Positions 22,427 through 32,002 are shown, counted from the first letter of the stretch. The stretch is 49,478 nucleotides of DNA from Pseudomonadota bacterium (GCA_018262095.1 JAGTRW010000030.1:1-49478); one strand, 5' to 3'. The notes: generated by a model from the letters alone, not told the origin. Translations and numbers: made by a program.

Positions 22427-22753
22427 TTACAGATGGCTGTCAATGAATGCGACGAGTTGCGATTTGGACAGCGCGCCGACCTTGGTCGCCTCGATGTTGC
22501 CGTTCTTGAACAGCATCAGCGTCGGGATGCCGCGCACGCCGTAGTTGGCCGGCGTCGTCTGGTTGTCGTCGATGTTGAGCTTGGCGACCTTGAGGCGACC
22601 GGCATAGTCCTTGGCGACTTCGTCGAGGATCGGCGCGATCATCTTGCACGGGCCGCACCATTCCGCCCAGTAATCGACCAGCACGGGTTGGGCCGACTGC
22701 AGAACCTCGGTGGCAAAGTTGTCGTCGGTGACGTAATGGATGTGTTCGCTCAT
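22427..22753 (-). CDS. trxA: Thioredoxin 1
   Basis: TrxA is the general dithiol reductant of the cytoplasm. The 108-residue protein has the WCGPCK active site with C33 and C36, the buried aspartate region (LVDYWAEW) and the cis-proline loop RGIPTLMLF. Length is standard. It lies upstream of rho on the same strand and is divergent from fdxA. Confidence 0.97.
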   Translation of the reverse strand: MSEHIHYVTDDNFATEVLQSAQPVLVDYWAEWCGPCKMIAPILDEVAKDYAGRLKVAKLNIDDNQTTPANYGVRGIPTLMLFKNGNIEATKVGALSKSQLVAFIDSHL

Positions 22754-22901
22754 CAGAAAGCCTCTTGGGTCGAAAGGGGGAGGATGGATAATGGCCGGCT
22801 GGAGAATTGAACCTCAGCGGAAGCGGCTATCCTAGCGAAAAAAAACTCTCATGGGAAGCGAGCTCAAGCTAAAAATAGGATATGGTTTTCTCGTCAACTC
22901 T

Positions 22902-22910
22902 GGAAGGAAG
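22902..22910 (+). promoter_or_regulatory. Ribosome binding site of fdxA
   Basis: GGAAGGAAG ends 5 bases before the fdxA ATG at 22916 and fixes that start. Confidence 0.6.
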
Positions 22911-22915
22911 AAATT

Positions 22916-23239
22916 ATGGCTTACGTTGTTACCGAGAACTGCATCAAGTGCAAATACACCGACTGCGTCGATGTTTGCCCGGTCGACTGCTTTCACGAAG
23001 GCCCCAACTTCCTGGTGATCGACCCGGAAGAGTGCATCGACTGTACCTTGTGCGTCGCCGAGTGCCCGGCCGAGGCGATCTTTGCCGAGGATGACGTTCC
23101 CGATCAGCAGCGGCAATTCATCGCGCTCAACGTCGAATTGGCCAAAGTGTGGCCGGTGATCGCCGAGCGCCGCACGCCGGCGGCCGACGCCGACGACTGG
23201 AACGGCGTCGCTGACAAGCTCGACAAGCTCGAACGCTGA
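22916..23239 (+). CDS. fdxA: 7Fe ferredoxin FdxA ([3Fe-4S][4Fe-4S])
   Basis: This is a low-potential electron carrier. The 107 residues carry cysteines C9, C12, C17, C21, C25, C40, C43, C46 and C50. By alignment with Azotobacter ferredoxin I, C9/C17/C50 would bind the [3Fe-4S] cluster and C21/C40/C43/C46 the [4Fe-4S] cluster. The C-terminal ~50 residues (from [14 protein letters not shown]) match the FdxA extension. It starts the plus-strand run fdxA-addB-like, with the next gene 13 bases on. That gene also appears to need an Fe-S cluster, but a functional link is speculative. Confidence 0.96.
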   Translation: MAYVVTENCIKCKYTDCVDVCPVDCFHEGPNFLVIDPEECIDCTLCVAECPAEAIFAEDDVPDQQRQFIALNVELAKVWPVIAERRTPAADADDWNGVADKLDKLER

Positions 23240-23252
23240 TCCGGCAGTCGCT

Positions 23253-26039
23253 TTGTCCTCACCGCTTTCGGTCGACCGGCTCGACTCGACCGCGCTGCCG
23301 GCCGGCGAACTTTTTTTCGACGCGCTGGCCGAAGCCATTCTCGAGCGCTGCGCCGACGAGCTTGCCAGCGGCGACCTGTCGTCGCTGCTCGTTCTCGTTC
23401 CCGCCTTGCCGCTTGCCGCCGAGTTGCTCGCCGCGCTGCGCCGCGCAGCGCCACGGCCGCTGCTGCTGCCGCGCTTTGATACCCTGACGCACTGGGCTGG
23501 CTCGGTGGCGGCGAGCGATGCGCCGCTGCCCGACAGCGAGCGGCTGGTGCTGCTGCACGAGGCGCTGCGCGAGCGCGGCTGGTTCGACGAATCGGCGCTG
23601 TGGGGAATCGCCGCCGAGATGGCCGACTTGTTCGACGAGCTCACCGCTGCGGCGCTGGCGCTGCCCGACGATGCGGTCGCACTCGAAGCGCAGTTGCAGC
23701 GCGCCTACGATTTGCGCGCCTGCGCGCCGCTTGCCTTCGAGGCGCGCGTCGTGCACGAGCTATGGCGCGCGTTGGCCAGCGCCGGGCGACTCGACGCCGC
23801 GGCGACCTACCGGCTGCGCCTGGCGGCGCTCGCCGCTCAGCCGGGCGATGGCGCGCGCCGTCCGTTGCTGGTGCTGCTCGACGCGCCGCCCGCCGAGTCG
23901 CTCGACCCCGCCGAGCGCGAATTCCTGGCGCGCTACGGCGCTGCGCAGCCGCTCTACGTGTTTCATCCGCTGCCGCGCGAAGCGGGCGGTTCGCCGTTGT
24001 TGGCGACGCTCGCCGCGGCCTGGCCCGAGCCGGCCGCGCCGGCAACGCTTGGCGCGCCGCTGCGTGAGCGCGCGCAGACGCTGCAGATGCTGCCCAGCGC
24101 GCTCGCCGGACGGCTGCAACTGGTCGCCACCGAGGGGCGCGAGCAGGAAGCGCTGGCGGCGGTCGCGCAGGTCGGGCAGTGGCTCGCCGACGGCCTGCGG
24201 CGGATCGTGCTGATCGCCCAGGACCGCCTGACGGCACGCCGCGTTCGCGCGCTGCTCGAGCGCGAGGGCGTGCTGGTCAGCGACGAAACCGGCTGGACGC
24301 TGTCGACCTCGCGCGCCGCGGCGAGCATCGATGCGCTGCTCGAAACGGTCGCCGGCGGCGCCTACTATCGCGACCTGCTCGACCTGTGCAAATCGCCCTA
24401 CGTCTTTGCCGACGTCGACGAAGGCGAGCGCAAGGCCGCGGTCTACCGGCTCGAAGCCGCGCTGCGCGCCGCGTCGGTGCGCTCGGGGCTCTCGCGCATG
24501 CGGCGCGCGCTGCTCGAATTTGGCAGCGGCGATCAGCACGGCGCCGATCGGGAACTCGCGCAGGCGCTGCTCGATCGCGTCGGATCGGCGACGGCGCTGC
24601 TCAACTCGCGTCCGGCGCCGCTCGCACGCTGGATCGAGCGCCTGCTGCAAGCGCTTGAACTGCTCGGCGCGCAGGCCCCGCTGCGCCAGGACGCCGCCGG
24701 CCAGACGCTGCTCGACCTCTTGGCACTGCGCGGCGCTGAGCTTGCGGGCAGCAGCGCGATCTTCTCGTTTACCGCCTGGCGCGACTGGCTCAACCGCCAG
24801 TTCGAAGCGGCGACTTTCCGCGACGCGACGATTGCCAGCACGATCGTGCTGACGCCGCTCAACGCCGTCTGCCTGCGCCGTTTCGACGCGGCGCTGCTGC
24901 TCGGCGGCGACGCGCGCCAACTGGCGCCGGTGGCGGGCGGCGACTTTTTCAACCAGTCGGTGCGCCGCGAACTCGGTCTGCGAACGCGCGATGACGGCGA
25001 GCGCGAATTGCGCCGCGATCTCGAATTGCTGCTCGCCACCGTGCCGCGTGTGACCGTCACCTGGCAATCGATGCACGACGGCGAAGCCAACCTGCTGGCG
25101 CCCGAGTTCGCGCTGCTCTCTACCCTGCACCTGCTGGCCTGGGGCGACGATCTGCGCCGCCCGCCGCTGCCGGCGCGCGGCGAGGCGCCGCTGGCAACGG
25201 CGCCGGTGCGCGCCATCCCGGCAGCGCCGGTGGCGCTGCCGACGCTGATTCCGCAGCGCGTCTCGGTGAGCGGCTACGCGAGTCTGGTGGCGTGTCCGTA
25301 CCGCTTCTTCGCGCGCCACGTGCTGCGCCTCGGTGAAATGGACGAGGTCGCCGAGGAAATGGCCAAGAGCGACTACGGCGCGCTGGTGCACCGCGTTCTC
25401 GAACGTTTTCACGAGCGTCACCCGGTCCTCTCGCAACTGCCTGAAGACGAGGCGCTGTCTGCCTTGCAGCGCTGCGTCGAAGAAGTCTTCGCGGCCGCCG
25501 TCGCCGACAACTTCCTGGCGACCGGCTGGCGCTTGCGCTGGGAGCAGCGTCTGCCGGCCTACCTCGACTGGCAGCGCGAGCTCGAGGCGCAGGGCTGGCG
25601 CTGGGCGCAGGCCGAAACGAAAGTCAGCCGGATGCTGCCGCTGGCCGCTGGCGACGAGGCGATCGATGCCATTGAACTCTACGGTCGCATCGACCGCGTC
25701 GATCAGCGCGCTGACGGCGCCGTGGCCTTGTTCGACTACAAGACGCAGAACGCCAAGGCGATCCGCGACCGCTTGCCCGACGACGTGCAGCTGCCCGCCT
25801 ACGCGCTGCTCTACGGCGGTAACTGCGCGCAGGCCGCCTACGTCGCGCTCGACGACGAGGCCGTCGTCACGGTCGCCTCGGGCGGCGAGGATCTGATGGA
25901 TGACGCGCAGGCGCAGGGCCGGCGTCTGCAAAACGCGTTCACCGCGATGCGCGGCGGAGCGAGGCTGCCGGCGCACGGCGTCGATAGCGTGTGCGCCTGG
26001 TGCGAGATGAGCGGCTTGTGTCGCCGCGATCATGTCTAA
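23253..26039 (+). CDS. AddB-like PD-(D/E)XK nuclease with Fe-S staple (double-strand break repair)
   Basis: The 928-residue protein resembles the family of proteobacterial AddB-like DNA repair proteins (about 900 residues). The C-terminal nuclease motif is GRIDRVD with D814, followed by LFDYKTQ with D828 and K830. Cysteines C681 (ACPYRFFA), C914, C917 and C923 have the CxxCxxxxxC spacing of the AddB [4Fe-4S] staple. I see no Walker A at the N-terminus, unlike Bacillus AddB. The start is TTG at 23253, 13 bases after fdxA; no better start is visible, so the N-terminus is less certain. Together with the AddA-like gene at 26845 it should form a RecBCD-equivalent end-processing complex. Confidence 0.87.
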   Translation: MSSPLSVDRLDSTALPAGELFFDALAEAILERCADELASGDLSSLLVLVPALPLAAELLAALRRAAPRPLLLPRFDTLTHWAGSVAASDAPLPDSERLVLLHEALRERGWFDESALWGIAAEMADLFDELTAAALALPDDAVALEAQLQRAYDLRACAPLAFEARVVHELWRALASAGRLDAAATYRLRLAALAAQPGDGARRPLLVLLDAPPAESLDPAEREFLARYGAAQPLYVFHPLPREAGGSPLLATLAAAWPEPAAPATLGAPLRERAQTLQMLPSALAGRLQLVATEGREQEALAAVAQVGQWLADGLRRIVLIAQDRLTARRVRALLEREGVLVSDETGWTLSTSRAAASIDALLETVAGGAYYRDLLDLCKSPYVFADVDEGERKAAVYRLEAALRAASVRSGLSRMRRALLEFGSGDQHGADRELAQALLDRVGSATALLNSRPAPLARWIERLLQALELLGAQAPLRQDAAGQTLLDLLALRGAELAGSSAIFSFTAWRDWLNRQFEAATFRDATIASTIVLTPLNAVCLRRFDAALLLGGDARQLAPVAGGDFFNQSVRRELGLRTRDDGERELRRDLELLLATVPRVTVTWQSMHDGEANLLAPEFALLSTLHLLAWGDDLRRPPLPARGEAPLATAPVRAIPAAPVALPTLIPQRVSVSGYASLVACPYRFFARHVLRLGEMDEVAEEMAKSDYGALVHRVLERFHERHPVLSQLPEDEALSALQRCVEEVFAAAVADNFLATGWRLRWEQRLPAYLDWQRELEAQGWRWAQAETKVSRMLPLAAGDEAIDAIELYGRIDRVDQRADGAVALFDYKTQNAKAIRDRLPDDVQLPAYALLYGGNCAQAAYVALDDEAVVTVASGGEDLMDDAQAQGRRLQNAFTAMRGGARLPAHGVDSVCAWCEMSGLCRRDHV

Positions 26040-26064
26040 TGGAAATCATCGATTGGAGTCTGCA

Positions 26065-26832
26065 GTGCGAACGATAGCGTCATTTTTTCTTGTTTTGGCA
26101 ATGCTCGGCGTGCTGCCGTTGGCCGCTGCGGCGCCAATCGACGGCCGCGGCGTGGTTTTTGAGACGAAGCAGCGGCCGCTGACCGCCGAGCTTTTTTCGG
26201 CGCCTGGCGCCGGCAAGCGACCGACGGTGGTGATCCTGCACGGCGTCAGCGGGCTCGACGCTTCTCCGGCCCTCTCCCAGTATCGGCGCTATGCGGCCGC
26301 GCTCGCCGGCGCGGGGATCGATGCCTACGTGCTGTCCTACTACGATGCGGCAGACGCCGTGGCGACCAAGAGCAAGATCGCCGACGAGCGGCGCGCCGTG
26401 TTCAACCAGCGAATCCGTTCATGGGCGTCGTCGGTCAGCGAGGTGGTCGGTCTGATCCTTGCCCAAGCCAATTCTGCGGGCCGCGTCGGTGTGCTCGGCT
26501 TTTCGCAAGGTGGCTTCCTGGCCACCGCGGCGGCCGCGCAGGATCAACGGATCGCGCCGCTGGTGGTGTTTTACGGCGGGATTCCGAGCCTGCTCAAAGA
26601 CGAAATCACGCATCTGCCGCCGCTGCTCGAACTGCACGGCGACGCTGACCGCGTCGTCGCGCTCGCTGACGGCCAGGCGCTGGTCGATCTGGCGCGCGGC
26701 CTCGGCCAGCCGGTCGAGATGACCGTCTATCGCGGCGCCGGCCATGGTTTTGACGGCGCTGACGCGGTCGACGCGCAGCGCCGGACGCTGGCGTTCTTTG
26801 CGCAACGGTTGCTGAAAGCGCCGGGAAAATGA
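26065..26832 (+). CDS. Exported dienelactone hydrolase-like alpha/beta hydrolase
   Basis: The 255-residue protein is a serine hydrolase of the dienelactone hydrolase type. The nucleophile elbow is GFSQGG (S147), with D195 in HGDADRV and H227 in GAGHGF completing the triad. DLH enzymes use a cysteine; here it is serine, so ester or lactone substrates are likely and not specifically dienelactone. The GTG at 26065 is chosen because GGAG lies 6 bases before it and the N-terminus then becomes a signal peptide (RTIASFFLVLAMLGVLPLAA, cleaved near AAA-PI). A longer in-frame start at 26032 overlaps the addB-like stop by 8 bases. It sits between the two nuclease genes, with a 12-base gap to the AddA-like gene. 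Confidence 0.82.
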   Translation: MRTIASFFLVLAMLGVLPLAAAAPIDGRGVVFETKQRPLTAELFSAPGAGKRPTVVILHGVSGLDASPALSQYRRYAAALAGAGIDAYVLSYYDAADAVATKSKIADERRAVFNQRIRSWASSVSEVVGLILAQANSAGRVGVLGFSQGGFLATAAAAQDQRIAPLVVFYGGIPSLLKDEITHLPPLLELHGDADRVVALADGQALVDLARGLGQPVEMTVYRGAGHGFDGADAVDAQRRTLAFFAQRLLKAPGK

Positions 26833-26844
26833 GCGGCAAGCGTC

Positions 26845-29800
26845 ATGGCTGATTCGTCCGCTTCGCTCACGCTGCGCGCGCTCGATCCGGCGCGCAGCGT
26901 CGTCGTCGAGGCCTGCGCCGGCAGCGGCAAGACCTGGCTGCTCGCCTCGCGCATCGTTCGTTTGCTGCTCGCCGGCGTCGCGCCCGGCGAGATTCTGGCG
27001 ATCACCTTCACGCGCAAGGCGGCGCGCGAGATCGAGGAGCGCGTCGTCGGCTGGCTGCAGTCGATGGCCACCGACGACGACGTCGCGCTTGCCGCCTTTC
27101 TCGCCGAACGCGGTGTGGCGCGCGCTGACGGCGATCAGCTGCGCACCGCGCGCGGGCTCTACGAGCGCGTTCTGGCGGCGCAGCCGAAGCTCGCGGTCAA
27201 CACCTTTCACGGCTGGTTCCTGCAACTCGTCGATGCCGCGCCGCTGTCGGCCAATCTCGCCGGGACGACGCTCGCCGACTCGGGGTCGCGGCTGTTCGAC
27301 GAGCTCTGGCAGTCGTTTGCCGCGAGCTTGCAGAAGACGCCCGACAGCGAACTCACGCCAAGCTTCGTGCGGTTGCTCGCCGACGCCGGACTCGAGTCGG
27401 CGCGGCGCCTGATCCGCCGCGCGCTCGACCGGCGCAGCGAATGGCTGGCATTCGGCGAGGACTCTTCCGACCCCGCGGCCAAGGTCGTCGGCGCGCTGCG
27501 CGAGCGTCTGGCTGCCGGCGAGCCGGGAGACGCGCTGGCCGAGTTTTTCGAAGGCGACTGGGATGGTGAGTTTCAGGCCTACCTCGGTTTCCTCGAAATG
27601 AGCGAGCTCAAGGGTGACCAACAGAGCGCGGCCAATCTGCGCTCGGCCTTGGCCGAGTCCGACGACGCGCTGCGTTTCGCCGGGCTGCAGTCGGTGTTGC
27701 TGACGCGCGACAATACGCTGCGCTCGAAAAAGCCGGGAAAGACGCTCGATCAACGCTATACGCCGGCCGGCGCGGCGCGTTTCCTCGAACTGCACGGCGA
27801 GCTCGGCACGCGTCTGATCGACAGCCTCGAAGCGCAACGCGCCGAGACCATCGTCGCCTTCAACCGCGACGCGTGTACGGTGTTCCAGGCCTTCCTCGCG
27901 CACGTCGATGCGTTCAAGCAGGCGCGGCGACAGATCGATTTCGTCGACGCCGAGTGGAACGTGCTCAAGCTGCTGCGCAGCGAGGACACCGCCGCTTTCC
28001 TGCAGGCGCGGCTCGACGCGCGTTACCGCCACGTGTTGCTCGACGAGTTCCAGGACACCAGCCCGCTGCAATGGCAGATCCTGCTGGGCTGGCTGGCGGC
28101 GTATTCGGATGGTTCGCGGCCCAGCGTTTTCCTGGTCGGCGACCCCAAGCAGTCGATCTACCGCTTCCGCCGCGCCGAGCCGCGTCTTTTCCTGGTCGCC
28201 GCCGATTTTCTCGAAGCCCACTTCGCGGCGATCCGCTGCGAACTCGATTCGACGCGGCGCAACGCGCACGCGATCGTCGACGTGGTCAATTCGCTTTTTC
28301 TCGGCGTGCGCGAGTTCGCGCCTTTCCGCACGCAGAGCACGCTGGCCGGCGCGCTGCCCGGTCGCGTCGAGCTGCTGCCGCTGTGCGTCAGGGACGACGC
28401 GGTGCCGGATGGCGCCGAGGCGACTGGCAGGCTGCGCGATCCGCTCAATGAGGCCGCGCTCGAACCCGAGGATTCGCGGCGCCGGCAGGAGGCCGCGGGC
28501 CTCGCCGCGAAGATACTCGAGATGGTCGGCACCGACGGCCGGGGCTGGCAGGTCGAAGACAGGGGCGCCGACGGGGCTGGCCGGCGGCGGCCGCTGCGCT
28601 ACGGCGACATCATGCTGCTGGTGCGAACGCGGACCAACCTCGCTTGTTACGAACGCGCGCTTGCCGCCGTCGGAATTCCTTTCGTCGCCGGGTCGCGCGG
28701 CGGCCTGCTGGCAGCGCTCGAAGTTCGCGATCTCGTTGCGCTGCTCGAATTCCTGGTGACGCCGCTGGCCGACCTCAAGCTCGCCCAAGCCTTGCGCTCG
28801 CCGCTTTTTTCCTGCACCGACGACGACCTGATGCGGCTCGCGGCGCGCAGCGAAGCCGGCTGGTGGCAGCGGCTGCAGGCGCTGGCCGCCGAAGGCCCGG
28901 GTTCGCCGCCGCTTTCGCGCGCCGCTAGGCTGCTCAGCGACTGGCTGCCGGCCGCCGACCGCCTGCCGGCGCACGACCTGCTCGACCGCATCTACCACCA
29001 GGGCGAAGTGCTGGCGCGCTATCGGCTGGCCGTTCCCGAGGCGCTCGCCGCCGGCGTCGAGGCCAACCTGCAGGCGCTCTTGCTGCTCGCGCTCGACGTC
29101 GACGGCGGGCGCTATCCGAGCCTGCCGCGCTTCATCGACGAGTTGCGCGAACTGCGCGACGCCGATGCCAACGATGCGCCCGACGAAGGCGCCATCGAGT
29201 CGGCGAGCGCCGACGCGGGTCGCGTGCGGATTCTGACCATCCACGGCGCCAAGGGGCTCGAAGCGCCGGTCGTCTGGCTGCTCGACGCCAACGCGAGTCC
29301 GCGCGCTCAGGAGTCCTGGGACCTGTTGGTCGATTGGCCGCCGCAGGCCGCTGCGCCCGAACACGTCTCGTTCTATGGTCGCCAGAACGAGCGCGGTGCC
29401 GCGCGAGCGCCGCTGTTCGACGCCGAACTCGCGGCGGCGGCGCGCGAGGAGCTCAATCTGCTCTACGTTGCGATCACGCGTGCGCGCCAGGTCTTCATCG
29501 CCAGCGGCATCGAGAACGCCAAGGCCAGCGCGGCGACGCCCTACCGTCTGCTCGAGGCGGCGCTGGCTGGCTTGGGTGCGACGCTGGCGCACGGCGACGA
29601 GTTGCCGATCGGCGTGTCGCCGGTCACGGCCACTTTGCTACCCCCGGCGACCGTCTGGGCGCCGTTGCCGCCGATCGGCGAGCGTCGCCAGTTGCCCGGC
29701 GACGCCGAGCGTTTCGGCGTGTTGCTGCACGCCATCCTCGAACGGCGCAGCGCGGGGGAGGCGGTCGATGGCTGGTGGACGGCGCTCGGCTTTGACGACG

Positions 29801-30132
29801 CAGACTACCGGCGGGTGCTGCCGGTCGCCGAACGCATGCTCAGCGCTGCGGCGCTGCAGCGCTTCTTCGATCCGGCGCAGTATCGGCGCGCGTGGAACGA
29901 GATCGATTTGTCGACCGGCGCCGGTGGCTTGCTGCGCATCGACCGCCTGGTCGAGTTCGACGACGCCTGGTGGGTGCTCGACTACAAGAGTTCGCGCAGC
30001 GATAGCGCGCGACTTGACGAGTACCGCGCGCAGGTCGCCAGCTACGGTCTGGCGGTCGCCGACGTTTTCCCGGGCAAGGCGGTGCGCGGCGCGCTGATCT
30101 TCGGCGACGGTTCATTGCTCGAAGTATGCTGA
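26845..30132 (+). CDS. AddA-like UvrD/REP helicase-nuclease (exodeoxyribonuclease V subunit type)
   Basis: The 1095-residue protein is a superfamily 1 DNA helicase fused to a RecB-type nuclease. Walker A is ACAGSGKT with K29, motif Ia is AITFTRKAAREIEERV, and Walker B lies in LLDEFQDTSPLQW. The later helicase motifs VGDPKQSIYRFRRAEP, ILTIHGAKGLEAPVVWLLD and NLLYVAITRARQ are present. The C-terminal nuclease has D1033 (RIDRLVEF) and D1046-x-K1048 (LDYKSS). It pairs with the AddB-like protein upstream. It is complete, with no frameshift. Confidence 0.92.
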   Translation: MADSSASLTLRALDPARSVVVEACAGSGKTWLLASRIVRLLLAGVAPGEILAITFTRKAAREIEERVVGWLQSMATDDDVALAAFLAERGVARADGDQLRTARGLYERVLAAQPKLAVNTFHGWFLQLVDAAPLSANLAGTTLADSGSRLFDELWQSFAASLQKTPDSELTPSFVRLLADAGLESARRLIRRALDRRSEWLAFGEDSSDPAAKVVGALRERLAAGEPGDALAEFFEGDWDGEFQAYLGFLEMSELKGDQQSAANLRSALAESDDALRFAGLQSVLLTRDNTLRSKKPGKTLDQRYTPAGAARFLELHGELGTRLIDSLEAQRAETIVAFNRDACTVFQAFLAHVDAFKQARRQIDFVDAEWNVLKLLRSEDTAAFLQARLDARYRHVLLDEFQDTSPLQWQILLGWLAAYSDGSRPSVFLVGDPKQSIYRFRRAEPRLFLVAADFLEAHFAAIRCELDSTRRNAHAIVDVVNSLFLGVREFAPFRTQSTLAGALPGRVELLPLCVRDDAVPDGAEATGRLRDPLNEAALEPEDSRRRQEAAGLAAKILEMVGTDGRGWQVEDRGADGAGRRRPLRYGDIMLLVRTRTNLACYERALAAVGIPFVAGSRGGLLAALEVRDLVALLEFLVTPLADLKLAQALRSPLFSCTDDDLMRLAARSEAGWWQRLQALAAEGPGSPPLSRAARLLSDWLPAADRLPAHDLLDRIYHQGEVLARYRLAVPEALAAGVEANLQALLLLALDVDGGRYPSLPRFIDELRELRDADANDAPDEGAIESASADAGRVRILTIHGAKGLEAPVVWLLDANASPRAQESWDLLVDWPPQAAAPEHVSFYGRQNERGAARAPLFDAELAAAAREELNLLYVAITRARQVFIASGIENAKASAATPYRLLEAALAGLGATLAHGDELPIGVSPVTATLLPPATVWAPLPPIGERRQLPGDAERFGVLLHAILERRSAGEAVDGWWTALGFDDADYRRVLPVAERMLSAAALQRFFDPAQYRRAWNEIDLSTGAGGLLRIDRLVEFDDAWWVLDYKSSRSDSARLDEYRAQVASYGLAVADVFPGKAVRGALIFGDGSLLEVC

Positions 30133-30218
30133 GCGAATGATGGCCGGGTTTGTTGCGCCGGGCAGGGCGTCGCCTTGCGCTAGAATGCGGCTTCGATGTT
30201 TTCCTGGCGAGGTTCGCA

Positions 30219-31286
30219 ATGGCGCAAATTCACCGTGATCTGACGCGTACCACCCTGGCTATTCTCTGCATCCTGCTCTTGATCGGCGTTTCGCTGTGGG
30301 TGCTGCGCCCCTTCCTGGCGGCGGCGGTGTGGGCAACGATGCTGGTCGTCGCCACCTGGCCGCTGCTCAAGTCGCTCGAGCAGCGCTGCGCCGGCCGGCG
30401 CGCGCCGGCAGTCACGATCATGACGCTGGCCATGCTGCTGCTGCTGGTCGTTCCGCTGTGGTTGGCGATCGGCACCATCGCCAATCACGCCGAGGACATC
30501 GCGAGCGTTGTCCGCAAGTTCGCCGCTTCGGGGCTGCCGCAGCCTCCGGCGTGGGTAGCGACGCTGCCGCTGGTCGGCGACAAGCTGGCGAGCTTTTGGG
30601 GCGAGCTGGCCGACGGCGGTCCGCAGGGCGTGGTCGCCAGAATCCAGCCCTACGCGGCGCAGTCGGGCAAGTGGGTGCTGGCCGAGGTCGGTGGCCTGGG
30701 CTTCATGCTGCTGCAGTTCCTGCTCGTCGTCGTGCTCTCGGCGATCCTCTACGCCAGCGGCGAAGGCTGGGCCTCGGGCGTGCGGCGCTTTGGCCGCCGG
30801 CTGGCCGGCGAGCGCGGCGAGAATGCCATCGTTCTGGCCGGTCAGGCGATCCGCGGCGTCGCGCTCGGCGTCGGCGTCACCGCCATCGTGCAGAGCGTGC
30901 TCGGCGGCATCGGCCTGGCCGTCGCCGGCGTGCCTTTCGCTGCGCTGCTCTCGGCGCTGATGCTGATGCTCTGCATCGCCCAGCTCGGGCCGGGGCTGAT
31001 CCTCTTTCCGGCGGTCGGCTGGATGTTCTGGAGCGGCGACACCTCCTGGGGAATCGCGCTGCTGATCTGGAGCCTGCTGGTCGTGACGCTCGACAATTTC
31101 CTGCGTCCGGTCCTGATCAAGAAGGGCGCCGATCTGCCGCTGCTGCTGATTTTTGCCGGCGTCATCGGCGGCATGCTCGGTTTCGGACTGATCGGGATTT
31201 TTGTCGGCCCGGTCGCGCTGGCCGTCACCTATACCCTGCTCGAGGCGTGGATGGCCGACGCGCTGGGCGCCGACGAGAGCGATTGA
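30219..31286 (+). CDS. AI-2E family (PerM/TqsA-type) membrane permease
   Basis: The 355-residue integral membrane protein has the family layout: two N-terminal helices (starting TLAILCILLLIGVSLWVLRP), a soluble loop, and a C-terminal set of helices ending in GVIGGMLGFGLIGIFVGPVALAV. The motif DNFLRPVLIKKGADLP is diagnostic of this exporter/permease family. Members transport autoinducer-2, Na+/H+ or other compounds; substrate cannot be told. The ATG at 30219 is chosen because GGCGAGG precedes it by 6 bases and it matches the usual N-terminus. A TAGAAT candidate -10 lies at 30181. Confidence 0.88.
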   Translation: MAQIHRDLTRTTLAILCILLLIGVSLWVLRPFLAAAVWATMLVVATWPLLKSLEQRCAGRRAPAVTIMTLAMLLLLVVPLWLAIGTIANHAEDIASVVRKFAASGLPQPPAWVATLPLVGDKLASFWGELADGGPQGVVARIQPYAAQSGKWVLAEVGGLGFMLLQFLLVVVLSAILYASGEGWASGVRRFGRRLAGERGENAIVLAGQAIRGVALGVGVTAIVQSVLGGIGLAVAGVPFAALLSALMLMLCIAQLGPGLILFPAVGWMFWSGDTSWGIALLIWSLLVVTLDNFLRPVLIKKGADLPLLLIFAGVIGGMLGFGLIGIFVGPVALAVTYTLLEAWMADALGADESD

Positions 31287-31288
31287 CG

Positions 31289-31543
31289 ATGCGCTCGACG
31301 CGTGCCACTGCCGCCGTCGCCCGCTTGAACAAGCGTAGCGAAGGACGCCTGTATCAGATGGTGATCACCGGTGCCGGCCTGTTCAAGCTGAGCGAGCAGA
31401 GCGAAGGCGGAATCAGTTCGGAGGCGATGTCGCTCGACGATTTCGTTCGCTATGTCGATGCGCTGGGGCCGCAGCCGGTTCGCCGCGTCACCAGGAACGA
31501 CGCCGCCTTCGCCAAGCAGCTGGTGAAGAAGCCAGCGCCATAG
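31289..31543 (+). CDS. Small protein of unknown function (84 aa)
   Basis: The ATG at 31289 is 2 bases after the AI-2E permease stop and gives 84 residues rich in Ser, Arg and Ala: RSTRATAAVARLNKRSEGRL, then a segment with LFKLSEQSEGG and SLDDFVRYVDALGPQPVRRV. No membrane segment or known motif is visible. It is probably cotranscribed with the permease. Coupled position and GC-rich third positions favour a real gene, but I cannot name a family. Confidence 0.65.
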   Translation: MRSTRATAAVARLNKRSEGRLYQMVITGAGLFKLSEQSEGGISSEAMSLDDFVRYVDALGPQPVRRVTRNDAAFAKQLVKKPAP

Positions 31544-31591
31544 CAGGTACAATCCGCCGCTGCGCTCATCAATCCAACAAAAGGTCACCCC

Positions 31592-32002
31592 ATGTCAAAG
31601 CTATTCCCGATTGCCGCTGCCGTTCTCTGCGCCGTCTCGCTGCACGCCGCCGCGGCGGATTCCAAGGAGACGAAAACCGCTTCCGGGATCGTCATCACCA
31701 CGCTCAAGGAGGGCTCCGGCGCGAGTCCCAAGAGCACCGAAACGGTCAAGGTGCACTACCGCGGCGTGCTCGAAAACGGCAAGGAATTCGACAGCTCCTA
31801 CGGTCGCGGACAGCCGGCGACTTTCCCGCTCAACCGCGTGATCGCGTGCTGGACCGAAGGCGTGCAGACGATGAAGGTCGGCGGCAAGGTCAAGCTGCTC
31901 TGCCCGTCGAACCTCGCTTACGGCAGCCGCGGCGTCCCCGGGACGATCCCGCCCGACGCGACGCTGATCTTCGAAGTCGAACTGCTCGAAATCGTCAAGT
32001 AG
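31592..32002 (+). CDS. Periplasmic FKBP-type peptidyl-prolyl isomerase
   Basis: The 136-residue protein has a signal peptide (MSKLFPIAAAVLCAVSLHAA, cleaved near AAA-DS) followed by a single FKBP domain (residues 35-135). Family signatures are VKVHYRGVLENGKEFDSSY, the VIACWTEGVQTMKVGG core and LCPSNLAYGSRG with the IPPDATLIFEVELLEI strand. It probably assists folding of periplasmic or outer-membrane proteins. A TACAAT -10 at 31548-31553 suggests its own promoter. It converges with argG. Confidence 0.94.
   Translation: MSKLFPIAAAVLCAVSLHAAAADSKETKTASGIVITTLKEGSGASPKSTETVKVHYRGVLENGKEFDSSYGRGQPATFPLNRVIACWTEGVQTMKVGGKVKLLCPSNLAYGSRGVPGTIPPDATLIFEVELLEIVK

Noticed and set aside
26419-29592. A 1057-codon open frame on the minus strand opposite the AddA-like gene
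   Set aside because: It is the antisense shadow of a GC-rich gene with clear helicase and nuclease motifs. The translated product is Arg/Gln rich and has no recognisable domain.
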